From: Patescibacteria group bacterium UBA2100 | Lineage (GTDB): Bacteria > Patescibacteriota > Minisyncoccia > Phycocordibacterales > UBA2100 | NCBI GenBank assembly: GCA_002331185.1 | Contig: DCYW01000031.1 | Span: forward strand, 571 to 8,628 | Direction: 5' to 3' | Length of the DNA stretch: 8,058 nt | Shown here: positions 1-4,531 of the stretch, one piece after another | Numbering within the stretch: position 1 is the first letter of the stretch | Layout: each line of letters opens with the position of its first letter | Position numbers and translations under genes: made by a program | Notes under the pieces: model-generated | What the model was told of the DNA's origin: nothing | The model's input: only the letters and a program-made list of their open reading frames with translations | Databases searched by the model: none

Positions 1-2
1 CC

Positions 3-18
3 GATTCCCCGTGGAATC
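3..18. repeat. Short inverted repeat at the left edge
   Basis: GATTCC and GGAATC are separated by CCGT, giving a 6-bp stem with a 4-nt loop. No T tract follows on either strand, so it is not a convincing terminator. I see no gene in the rest of 1-97. Confidence 0.35.
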
Positions 19-85
19 ACAAATCCAAAAACATTAAAACTCGAGTACTTCACGTATCGGATATGTGACCCTCGGAGTGTCGAAC

Positions 86-103
86 GACTAGTCGAAACTA
101 GTC
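86..103 (-). repeat. Hairpin over the stop codon of the 98-262 gene
   Basis: GACTAGT and ACTAGTC are perfect 7-bp arms. Read on the minus strand the loop is TTCG, a tetraloop-type sequence. The TAG stop of the minus-strand gene (98-100) lies in the stem. No U tract follows, so this is more likely a 3'-end stabilising or processing structure than an intrinsic terminator. Confidence 0.45.
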
Positions 104-262
104 TTCATTCGGCGCATCCAACGCAACAAGCTTTCGAAACAGAACCTCAACTGATTGAGTATCTGTAGCTTGTTCCTCCGCGCGCTCAAGCATGCGACTG
201 AGCAATCGTTCGATGCTGTCTATGTAAGCGCATGGTGAGAGTAGGGAACATTTTTGACTCAT
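98..262 (-). CDS. Small unassigned protein, 54 residues
   Basis: The minus strand reads ATG (260-262) to TAG (98-100) without interruption. The product begins MSQKCSLLSPC and ends VALDAPNED. The central part (IDSIERLLSRMLERAEEQA, residues 14-32) is a charged amphipathic helix and may be a short coiled coil. Cys5 and Cys11 lie near the N terminus. I recognise no family. The evidence for coding is the protein-like composition, the clean ATG-to-stop frame and the hairpin across the stop codon. No Shine-Dalgarno sequence is visible before the ATG. The terminator at 386-412 lies between this gene and the same-strand gene upstream (430-660), so it needs its own promoter. It is small enough that it may not be real. 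Confidence 0.5.
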   Translation of the reverse strand: MSQKCSLLSPCAYIDSIERLLSRMLERAEEQATDTQSVEVLFRKLVALDAPNED

Positions 263-385
263 ACAACAATGTGAATTAGTAACTGATAATCATTCGACCA
301 CTGAGTATTTTGAGTTATTGAAAAGAGAAGTGTAGGGGTGCGTTTGTGCCCTGAGAGACATTTTGCACACCGTCATCGATATAAG

Positions 386-412
386 AAAAAGCCCCGCCAA
401 TTGTAGCGGGGC
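386..412 (-). terminator. Intrinsic terminator of the 430-660 gene
   Basis: GCCCCGC (391-397) and GCGGGGC (406-412) form a perfect 7-bp GC stem with an 8-nt loop. On the minus strand the stem is followed directly by five T (386-390). It lies 18 nt beyond the stop codon of the 430-660 gene. Confidence 0.9.
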
Positions 413-429
413 TTTCCATCAGATTTTGT

Positions 430-660
430 TCAGGACTTTGAAAGTCGTTTCGCCGATTCATGCATTCGCTCTACTGCGCCTGCGGTATTTCGTTCGACAC
501 GTTTAGTTACTCCGGAGTGGTGATTTCCTTTCTTTCGTGGAGGGCTGAACTTTTCAGGATTTGCACTCATAATTCCTCTTGCGAGGGAATCTGGAGCCAA
601 AATTTCTCGCACCATTGGCGTGATACGCTTCTTAAAATCTGGTGGTAGATCAATGTACAT
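430..660 (-). CDS. Small basic unassigned protein, 76 residues
   Basis: The start is ATG at 658-660, with a strong GGAGG Shine-Dalgarno (plus-strand 669-673) 8 nt upstream. The stop is followed by a textbook terminator (386-412), so this is a complete single-gene transcription unit. The protein begins MYIDLPPDFKKRITPMVREI. It is rich in Lys and Arg and has no predicted membrane segment. The tail (about residues 38-76) is Ser/Lys/Arg-rich and looks disordered, which could suit nucleic-acid binding, but no motif proves that. I do not recognise the family. A plus-strand frame over 460-648 is its shadow. Confidence 0.8.
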   Translation of the reverse strand: MYIDLPPDFKKRITPMVREILAPDSLARGIMSANPEKFSPPRKKGNHHSGVTKRVERNTAGAVERMHESAKRLSKS

Positions 661-668
661 TGTTGAAT

Positions 669-673
669 CCTCC
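669..673 (-). promoter_or_regulatory. Shine-Dalgarno GGAGG of the 430-660 gene
   Basis: GGAGG on the minus strand sits 8 nt before the ATG at 658-660. It fixes the start. It also shows that this genome uses SD-led initiation for some genes, unlike the leaderless-looking genes at 1365, 3372, 3475 and 4532. Confidence 0.85.
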
Positions 674-719
674 GTTCAAATGATCAGCCTACAGAGTAGC
701 ATGGAAGGTGGAATTGCTC

Positions 720-800
720 CTAGGTACATATAGAATCTTGAACTAAGAATTCCTTAAACTCTTCAAGCAGTTGTTTCCATCCTGCTCCGACGTGGGTCAC
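720..800 (-). pseudogene. 26-codon gene remnant or micro-ORF (GAGW segment)
   Basis: The minus strand reads GTG (798-800) to TAG (720-722), giving VTHVGAGWKQLLEEFKEFL plus seven residues. The composition is strongly protein-like. The pattern V-G-x-G-W-x-x-L-x-x-E-F recalls, from memory, the start of a small hypothetical family common in bacteria and phages. There is no Shine-Dalgarno, and a strong terminator (807-842) lies just upstream, so expression is doubtful. I read it as the stub of a gene cut off at its 3' side rather than a functional peptide. The rest of 661-968 holds only terminators and the start-proximal region of the 430-660 gene. Confidence 0.3.
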
Positions 801-806
801 TAGATT

Positions 807-842
807 AAAAATACTCAGGCCGGCTTAGGTCTGAGTATTTTT
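807..842. terminator. Bidirectional intrinsic terminator
   Basis: AAAAATACTCAG (807-818) and CTGAGTATTTTT (831-842) are a perfect 12-bp stem around a 12-nt loop (819-830), with a T run on either strand. No intact gene directly abuts it. It probably insulates the decayed region 720-1322. Confidence 0.8.
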
Positions 843-898
843 ATATCTGTGATATATCAATGATGAATTGAACAGGCGGAAAGCCGCGTGCGGAGCAC

Positions 899-936
899 AA
901 AAAACCGCCCATCACTTTGTATAGGATGATGGGCGG
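899..936 (-). terminator. Intrinsic terminator of the broken gene at 969-1322
   Basis: CCGCCCATCA (905-914) and TGATGGGCGG (927-936) form a 10-bp perfect stem. On the minus strand six T follow it (899-904). It lies about 33 nt beyond the TAA at 969-971, so it belongs to the decayed minus-strand gene and has stayed intact although the gene has not. Confidence 0.85.
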
Positions 937-968
937 ACTGCATGAAAAGCATGACGAAGGGAAAAATA

Positions 969-1322
969 TTACCGCATTCCAACGTTCATTGCTTTCGGGT
1001 ACTCATTGGCGAATGCAAGCGCAGATGCTTCATCTGTGAGGCGACCAAACTGTGATTGTGCTATCCTTGGATCGATTCGTACTGAACCTGATGGATTACC
1101 GGTGTAGGTTATCACGAGGTTAGCGTCGGTAACAGAACCCTGTATTTATTGAATTTCTACGGCGGCGTATCAATAAACCTTGCCGTGAGGGCTCAACTCT
1201 ACGTTGAACCAGACAAGATCACCAGGTGCGAGCTGGTCGCATTGATCTGGGGTGAGCCAGTTGAAACTCCAACTTTTTGTGTCAGTTAATCACTGGTCTT
1301 TTGTACGTGTTGTAGACCCCAC
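969..1322 (-). pseudogene. Decayed unassigned gene with three in-frame stops
   Basis: One minus-strand frame, ending at TAA 969-971, reads as protein over about 115 codons but is broken by TGA (1290-1292), TGA (1170-1172) and TAA (1146-1148). The pieces run in order: VGSTTRTKDQ, then a segment containing WLTPDQCDQLAPGDLVWF and ending SPHGKVY, then YAAVEIQ, then IQGSVTDANLVITYTG continuing to NEYPKAMNVGMR. Composition stays protein-like on both sides of every stop and the frame never shifts, so these look like point nonsense mutations. No ATG lies in the frame; GTG at 1320-1322 is the nearest possible start. A functional-looking terminator (899-936) follows. TGA recoding does not help, since TAA also interrupts and TGA ends real genes nearby. 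I do not recognise the family; the remaining length suggests a small soluble or secreted domain. Confidence 0.7.
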
Positions 1323-1352
1323 GTAGCAATAGTTAAAGAAGCGTGTTCGCGT

Positions 1353-1358
1353 TACTAT
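1353..1358 (+). promoter_or_regulatory. Possible -10 box, leaderless spacing, TspO operon
   Basis: TACTAT matches TATAAT at four of six positions and ends 6 nt before the ATG at 1365, which would place the transcript start at the start codon. No Shine-Dalgarno and no clear -35 are visible. Confidence 0.35.
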
Positions 1359-1364
1359 ATATAC

Positions 1365-1769
1365 ATGCCCACACAAGACTGGTACTTAGAGCTCACTAGA
1401 CCTTTTTGGTCTCCTCCTGCATGGTTGTTTGGTCCAGTGTGGACGGTGCTTTACGCAATCATTGCAGTATCTTTTGGGACTATTTTTTATAAGGTAATCA
1501 CAAAGGAGATTCCCTGGATAATTGCAGTACCCTTTGCACTAAATCTCGTTTTTAATTTCGCGTTTACACCAATACAGTTTGGACTCAAGAATAATCTACT
1601 CGCATCACTAGATATTTTGCTTGTTGTTGGTACGCTTATGTGGGCACTTACACTAGTATGGTATCGAGTACCAGAATTACGCTGGGTTGTATATGTGAAC
1701 ATCCCATATCTTTTGTGGGGTACGTTTGCAACTGCACTACAATTAACCATAACGTATATCAATACATAG
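1365..1769 (+). CDS. tspO: TspO/MBR family protein, four-helix form
   Basis: This is a tryptophan-rich sensory protein of the TspO/peripheral benzodiazepine receptor family, a membrane protein known in other bacteria to bind porphyrins and take part in tetrapyrrole or stress responses. The family signature WSPPAWLFGPVWTVLY spans residues 15-30. The middle loop NFAFTPIQFGLKN (64-76) and the C-terminal NIPYLLWGTFATALQLT (112-128) match the usual conserved blocks. Hydrophobic helices fall near 16-40, 49-68, 78-98 and 107-128. At 134 residues it is about 20 short of typical bacterial TspO, and the missing part is the first helix. The in-frame codons upstream, back to a stop at 1287-1289, contain no ATG and no hydrophobic helix, so the absence looks real. 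It is the first gene of a three-gene operon, 1 nt before the next start. Symbol given by family. Confidence 0.9.
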   Translation: MPTQDWYLELTRPFWSPPAWLFGPVWTVLYAIIAVSFGTIFYKVITKEIPWIIAVPFALNLVFNFAFTPIQFGLKNNLLASLDILLVVGTLMWALTLVWYRVPELRWVVYVNIPYLLWGTFATALQLTITYINT

Positions 1770-1770
1770 T

Positions 1771-2169
1771 ATGTTCATAAAACTGTTTTTCGTTGCACTC
1801 CCTGTTTTCTTTGTCATCGATATGATCTGGCTTGGACTCGTGGCAAAGAATTTTTATCAAAACCAAATTGGTTTTTTAATGAAAAGCGACATTAATTGGA
1901 CTGCCGCGATAATCTTCTATCTCATTTTTATTGCTGGCCTTGTTCTTTTTGTAGTCGCGCCAGCGATGGAAAAAGGCCTTTGGGTCCATGCGCTTGTGTT
2001 TGGCGCACTGTTTGGCTTCATTACGTATGCAACCTACGATCTTACTAACCTTGCAACACTTAAAGATTGGCCACTTTTAGTTACGATAGTTGATATGATG
2101 TGGGGCGCAGTGTTAGCCGCTTCTGTATCAACAATTACCTACTTCATTGCAACTAAAATAGGACTATGA
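1771..2169 (+). CDS. DUF2177 family membrane protein
   Basis: This 132-residue integral membrane protein matches DUF2177. The family marks are DMIWLG (17-22), the very conserved YATYDLTNLATLKDWP (86-101) and VDMMWG (107-112). Hydrophobic helices lie near 4-24, 44-64, 72-90 and 103-127. The biochemical role is unknown. In other bacteria I recall such genes near cyclopropane-fatty-acid synthase and DUF1295 genes, in clusters tied to lipid modification and oxidative or photo-oxidative stress. Here it starts 1 nt after tspO and its TGA overlaps the next ATG (ATGA, 2166-2169), so all three are almost certainly translated in a coupled way. It has no separate Shine-Dalgarno. Confidence 0.92.
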   Translation: MFIKLFFVALPVFFVIDMIWLGLVAKNFYQNQIGFLMKSDINWTAAIIFYLIFIAGLVLFVVAPAMEKGLWVHALVFGALFGFITYATYDLTNLATLKDWPLLVTIVDMMWGAVLAASVSTITYFIATKIGL

Positions 2170-2930
2170 ACTACTTTGTAGCACTCGCGGCTATACTCTT
2201 TGTGTATATGAGTCTTTGGTTCGTAGTATCTTTAATCAAAAAAAGAAATGATGTGGCTGATGTGGCGTGGGGTCTTGGCTTTGTAGTATTAGCGTGGGCA
2301 GCCGTATTCATTAGTGCTGGCAGTAGTATGCAAGGCATACTGGTAGTACTACTTGTAACAATATGGGGAGTTCGTCTCGCATGGCACATCGCCGCTCGGC
2401 ACAAAGGAAAGGGTGAGGATTATCGGTATCGCGTATGGCGCGAAACATGGGGTGCGTGGTTTTATCCACGCTCATATCTACAAGTGTACATGTTGCAAGG
2501 CGCGCTACTGTTTCTCGTTGCGTTACCAATTGTCGTCATTATAGGTGCCACTGTTGCTCCCAACCTCTTTACCGCAGTTGGCGTAGGGGTTTGGCTACTT
2601 GGCTTTGCGTTTGAGGTAATTGGTGACCGACAGCTGAAACAATTTATAAAAAATTCTGCCGACAAAGGCAAGCTCATGACCTCTGGTTTATGGCGATACA
2701 CACGCCATCCAAATTACTTTGGCGAAGTAACGCTCTGGTGGGGAATATGGCTCGTCGCGCTTTCGGTGCCGTATGGGTGGGCTACCATTGTCGGCCCGCT
2801 CACCATTACTTTTTTGATCCTTAAAGTTTCTGGCGTTCCATTGCTTGAGAAGAAAATGGCCGAACACCCAGATTTTGCAGAATACAAGCGAACTACCAGT
2901 GTCTTCATCCCGTGGTTTAAAACGAAGTAG
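2166..2930 (+). CDS. DUF1295 family, steroid 5-alpha-reductase-like membrane enzyme
   Basis: This 254-residue polytopic membrane protein belongs to DUF1295, related to steroid 5-alpha reductases and the isoprenylcysteine methyltransferase fold. Family marks are DVADVAWGLGF (29-39), RLAWHIAARH (70-79) with the following KGKGEDYRYR, and the cofactor-side motif GLWRYTRHPNYFGE (174-187). The C-terminal block SGVPLLEKKM runs on to FIPW (222-250). The RHPNYFGE element is the one used by relatives to bind NADPH or S-adenosylmethionine. Which cofactor applies here cannot be told from sequence. The substrate is unknown; a lipid or isoprenoid is likely for this fold. The gene overlaps DUF2177 by 4 nt (ATGA) and is the last of the operon. 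Length is typical, with no truncation or frameshift. Confidence 0.92.
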   Translation: MNYFVALAAILFVYMSLWFVVSLIKKRNDVADVAWGLGFVVLAWAAVFISAGSSMQGILVVLLVTIWGVRLAWHIAARHKGKGEDYRYRVWRETWGAWFYPRSYLQVYMLQGALLFLVALPIVVIIGATVAPNLFTAVGVGVWLLGFAFEVIGDRQLKQFIKNSADKGKLMTSGLWRYTRHPNYFGEVTLWWGIWLVALSVPYGWATIVGPLTITFLILKVSGVPLLEKKMAEHPDFAEYKRTTSVFIPWFKTK

Positions 2931-2950
2931 ATTAACGATCACCAATATAC

Positions 2951-2977
2951 ATATATGGACATCCGATGTCCATATAT
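2951..2977. repeat. 27-bp perfect dyad after the operon
   Basis: ATATATGGACAT and ATGTCCATATAT are 12-bp perfect arms around a 3-nt spacer (CCG), starting 21 bp after the DUF1295 stop. No T tract follows on either strand, so it is not a standard terminator. It could be a protein-binding dyad or a 3'-end stabilising hairpin. Confidence 0.7.
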
Positions 2978-2990
2978 ACATTGAGTGAAT

Positions 2991-3020
2991 TACGTAATTA
3001 AATATGTAATTAATTACGTA
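2991..3020. repeat. AT-rich inverted repeat with 11-bp arms
   Basis: TACGTAATTAA (2991-3001) and TTAATTACGTA (3010-3020) pair perfectly around an 8-nt loop. The left arm also lies in a 12-bp palindrome, AATTACGTAATT (2988-2999). It sits between the preceding dyad and the terminator at 3026-3065. Confidence 0.6.
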
Positions 3021-3025
3021 TACTT

Positions 3026-3065
3026 AAAAACTAAACGCCTGAATTTATTGAGGCGTTTAGTTTTT
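3026..3065. terminator. Bidirectional terminator between convergent genes
   Basis: AAAAACTAAACGCCT (3026-3040) and AGGCGTTTAGTTTTT (3051-3065) form a perfect 15-bp stem with a 10-nt loop and T runs in both directions. It ends the TspO operon on the plus strand. On the minus strand it overlaps the stop codon (3064-3066) of the facing gene. Confidence 0.9.
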
Positions 3066-3372
3066 AGGTATTGTATTTTGCCTTAATTTCTTTAATTATT
3101 TTCTCTTCTGTCATACCCACAAGTTCAGCTAGACGGAGTGTGTTTACTAGAGACTTTGGTATGTCTTCCTTTATTTTTTCGATATCAATTTCTTCACCGT
3201 GGTCTGCATCTTCGCTAACGGCAGCAATTTTCCCTGCAGTTTTAGAAAAGTGCAACGCAAGGTGTCGTATTGCAAATTTCCGCCGCTCCTGTTCAGTTGC
3301 ATCTTTGAGCTCAGGATATTTTTCTTCAACGAAGGGGTAGTTTTCAGTGATGTAGGTAATTAATTCATTCAT
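3064..3372 (-). CDS. Unassigned 102-residue helical protein, possibly MazG-like
   Basis: ATG at 3370-3372 is the best start, giving MNELITYITENYPFVEEKYP. A longer form from TTG at 3409-3411 would only add 13 unconvincing residues. The protein is soluble, acidic and almost wholly helical. RHLALHFSKTAGKIAAVSED (36-55), followed by EDIPKSLVNTLRLAELVGMT (69-88), has the layout of an all-alpha MazG-type NTP pyrophosphohydrolase. The acidic metal ligands expected in both helices are largely missing, however, so this is a remote and possibly inactive relative at best. It diverges from the 3475 gene across about 100 bp. No Shine-Dalgarno is seen; TACACT ends 7 nt before the ATG, as expected for a leaderless mRNA. 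The stop overlaps the bidirectional terminator. Confidence 0.75.
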   Translation of the reverse strand: MNELITYITENYPFVEEKYPELKDATEQERRKFAIRHLALHFSKTAGKIAAVSEDADHGEEIDIEKIKEDIPKSLVNTLRLAELVGMTEEKIIKEIKAKYNT

Positions 3373-3458
3373 GATAGGTAGTGTACTAAATTTTTGCAAA
3401 TACAACACCAAACATGCATACGTGTATAGGTAGGATTTGTTTCGTCAATTTTTAGTTA

Positions 3459-3467
3459 TGGTATCGT
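3459..3467 (+). promoter_or_regulatory. Extended -10 box, leaderless spacing
   Basis: TGG (3459-3461) followed by TATCGT (3462-3467) fits an extended -10 element. It ends 7 nt before ATG 3475, which puts the transcript start at the start codon. There is no Shine-Dalgarno. Confidence 0.45.
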
Positions 3468-3474
3468 ATTGGTT

Positions 3475-4152
3475 ATGGGGATAGATAATTTGAGTGTATC
3501 ACATAAGCCTTTAAAAGAAGAGAAGCTTGACTCCGCATTAAAATCTTCTGAAATGAGTCCTGAGGAAATAGCTGATTTTCTTTTTGATCAATATATGAAG
3601 CAGCATCTTCTAGACAAGTTCTTTGAGGATCTAGAAGACTATTTAGATACTTCACAAATAGAAGAGGTTAGAGCTTCACTTGCTTCATATAAAGACGACG
3701 AAGTCACAATCGCTACCGCTATACCAAATGAGCTCCGTGAGAAGAATTTTCAACGTCTGCATGACGAAGTTACGAAAGAAGGAAAAACTCCAGCGGAGGC
3801 AATAAAACGCTTAGTGGAAGCTTCAAATCGATATAATTTTGGAATCGGATACCACACATCTCCTATTGATATTCGCCCCACAGCAAACGGAGTATGGAAT
3901 ATTAAAGCCACCGAGCAAGATCATCGGGATGGTGATCTTGCTCGAGCCTACTACAGTTCAAAATTCCGACATTTGTATAAAGCAAAAAATGATGGTTACA
4001 TTTATGCGGTACGCACTAGTCCAGAAGATAAGACTGATGGTAACTGGAGTCGTTCAAGCTCACTGAGTATTATTATGAGAGTTCCATTTCGTGAAGTGCA
4101 CGACTATGTGGTTCAAACAGCAAAAAAAATGAAAAAAACGGCTAAGAAGTAA
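3475..4152 (+). CDS. Unassigned two-part protein, 225 residues
   Basis: ATG 3475 (MGIDNLSVSHKPL) is preferred over TTG 3469, which adds two residues. Residues 1-120 are charged and mostly helical. Residues 121-212 form a compact alpha/beta-looking domain with FGIGYHTSPIDIRP (122-135), ARAYYSSKFRHLY (156-168), GYIYAVRT (174-181) and RVPFREVHDYV (202-212). The order 'YH-T-S', then 'A-x-x-YYS', then a 'G-x-I-Y-x-V' strand, then a 'VP-x-x-x-V' close recalls small ADP-ribosyltransferase-fold proteins such as Arr or KptA. This is a pattern resemblance only. The tail KKMKKTAKK (217-225) is strongly basic. There is no signal peptide or membrane helix. The gene converges on 4155-4415, and the two stop codons are 2 nt apart inside one hairpin. 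The AAA-rich codons of the tail act as the U tract of the opposite transcript. Confidence 0.82.
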   Translation: MGIDNLSVSHKPLKEEKLDSALKSSEMSPEEIADFLFDQYMKQHLLDKFFEDLEDYLDTSQIEEVRASLASYKDDEVTIATAIPNELREKNFQRLHDEVTKEGKTPAEAIKRLVEASNRYNFGIGYHTSPIDIRPTANGVWNIKATEQDHRDGDLARAYYSSKFRHLYKAKNDGYIYAVRTSPEDKTDGNWSRSSSLSIIMRVPFREVHDYVVQTAKKMKKTAKK

Positions 4153-4168
4153 TGTTACTTCTTAGCCG
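4132..4168 (-). terminator. Terminator built from two convergent gene ends
   Basis: CGGCTAAGAAGTAA (4139-4152) and TTACTTCTTAGCCG (4155-4168) are a perfect 14-bp stem with a 2-nt centre, counting paired bases up to both stop codons. On the minus strand seven T (4132-4138) follow, then a second T-rich run. It therefore terminates the 4155-4415 transcript inside the 3' coding end of the plus-strand gene. The plus direction has no T tract after the stem. Confidence 0.8.
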
Positions 4169-4415
4169 CCGTTCTGGCTTCATTCGCCAATCTGAGTGCC
4201 CAAGCGATTTCTTCGGGAGCTGAATCCTCAAGAATTTCTCGAACACCAGGGTGCTTCTCCATAAGGGCACAAATCTCAGAATCGTCCAATGCGAGCAGTT
4301 GAGTATTCGCTTTAAACAATGAGTTCACAGCGATTTGTATCCGAATACTTCCTTTCACGAATACGAGTGTTTCTGCCTCAAGTAGTTTACGCACCTCTTT
4401 AAGAATTTCTTTCAT
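4155..4415 (-). CDS. Unassigned 86-residue helical protein
   Basis: The start is ATG 4413-4415, with AGGGAG (plus-strand 4423-4428) 7 nt upstream. A good promoter lies at 4446-4474, so expression is well supported. The product starts MKEILKEVRKLLEAETLVFV and ends ARTAAKK. It is soluble, acidic in the middle and mainly helical. One short hydrophobic strand-like stretch (TLVFVKGSIRIQIAV, about 16-30) precedes two helices containing HPGVREILEDSAPEEIAWAL. No catalytic motif is visible and I do not recognise the family. Its last codons (TAAKK-stop) mirror those of the convergent gene (TAKK-stop), which creates the shared hairpin. Confidence 0.8.
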   Translation of the reverse strand: MKEILKEVRKLLEAETLVFVKGSIRIQIAVNSLFKANTQLLALDDSEICALMEKHPGVREILEDSAPEEIAWALRLANEARTAAKK

Positions 4416-4445
4416 CGGAAATCTCCCTATTTACAAGCTTTTGAT

Positions 4446-4474
4446 ATTATGACATATGTTGTCAAATATGGCAA
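4446..4474 (-). promoter_or_regulatory. Sigma-70-type promoter with a dyad in the spacer
   Basis: On the minus strand TTGCCA (4469-4474), a 17-nt spacer and CATAAT (4446-4451) each match consensus at five of six positions. The transcript would begin near 4439, giving a leader of about 24 nt with AGGGAG before ATG 4415. Within the spacer, TGACA (4450-4454) and TGTCA (4460-4464) form an inverted repeat around TATGT, a possible operator. Confidence 0.65.
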
Positions 4475-4515
4475 ATCTTGTAGTTAACATACTTTTTATT
4501 GACCAAGAGTACCTT

Positions 4516-4524
4516 TGTTATAAT
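4516..4524 (+). promoter_or_regulatory. Consensus extended -10, leaderless spacing
   Basis: TGT (4516-4518) precedes a perfect TATAAT (4519-4524). Seven bases then lead to ATG 4532, so transcription should begin at or next to the start codon. TTGACC (4499-4504) lies upstream at a 14-nt spacing, too close for a normal -35. The extended -10 probably carries the promoter. Confidence 0.7.
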
Positions 4525-4531
4525 ACATCTT

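Noticed and set aside
301..311. CTGAGTATTTT shared with the terminator arm at 831-841
   Set aside because: Eleven AT-rich bases shared at two sites can arise by chance, and the first copy has no partner arm nearby.
1146..1292. TGA read as glycine or selenocysteine in the broken gene
   Set aside because: TAA also interrupts the frame, and TGA ends the genes at 2169, 5035 and 6802. Readthrough at 5035 would run into the tRNA.
2166..2930. Isoprenylcysteine methyltransferase as the function of the third operon gene
   Set aside because: The RHPNYFGE region is shared by both families, but the DVAWGLGF start and the overall length fit DUF1295 better.
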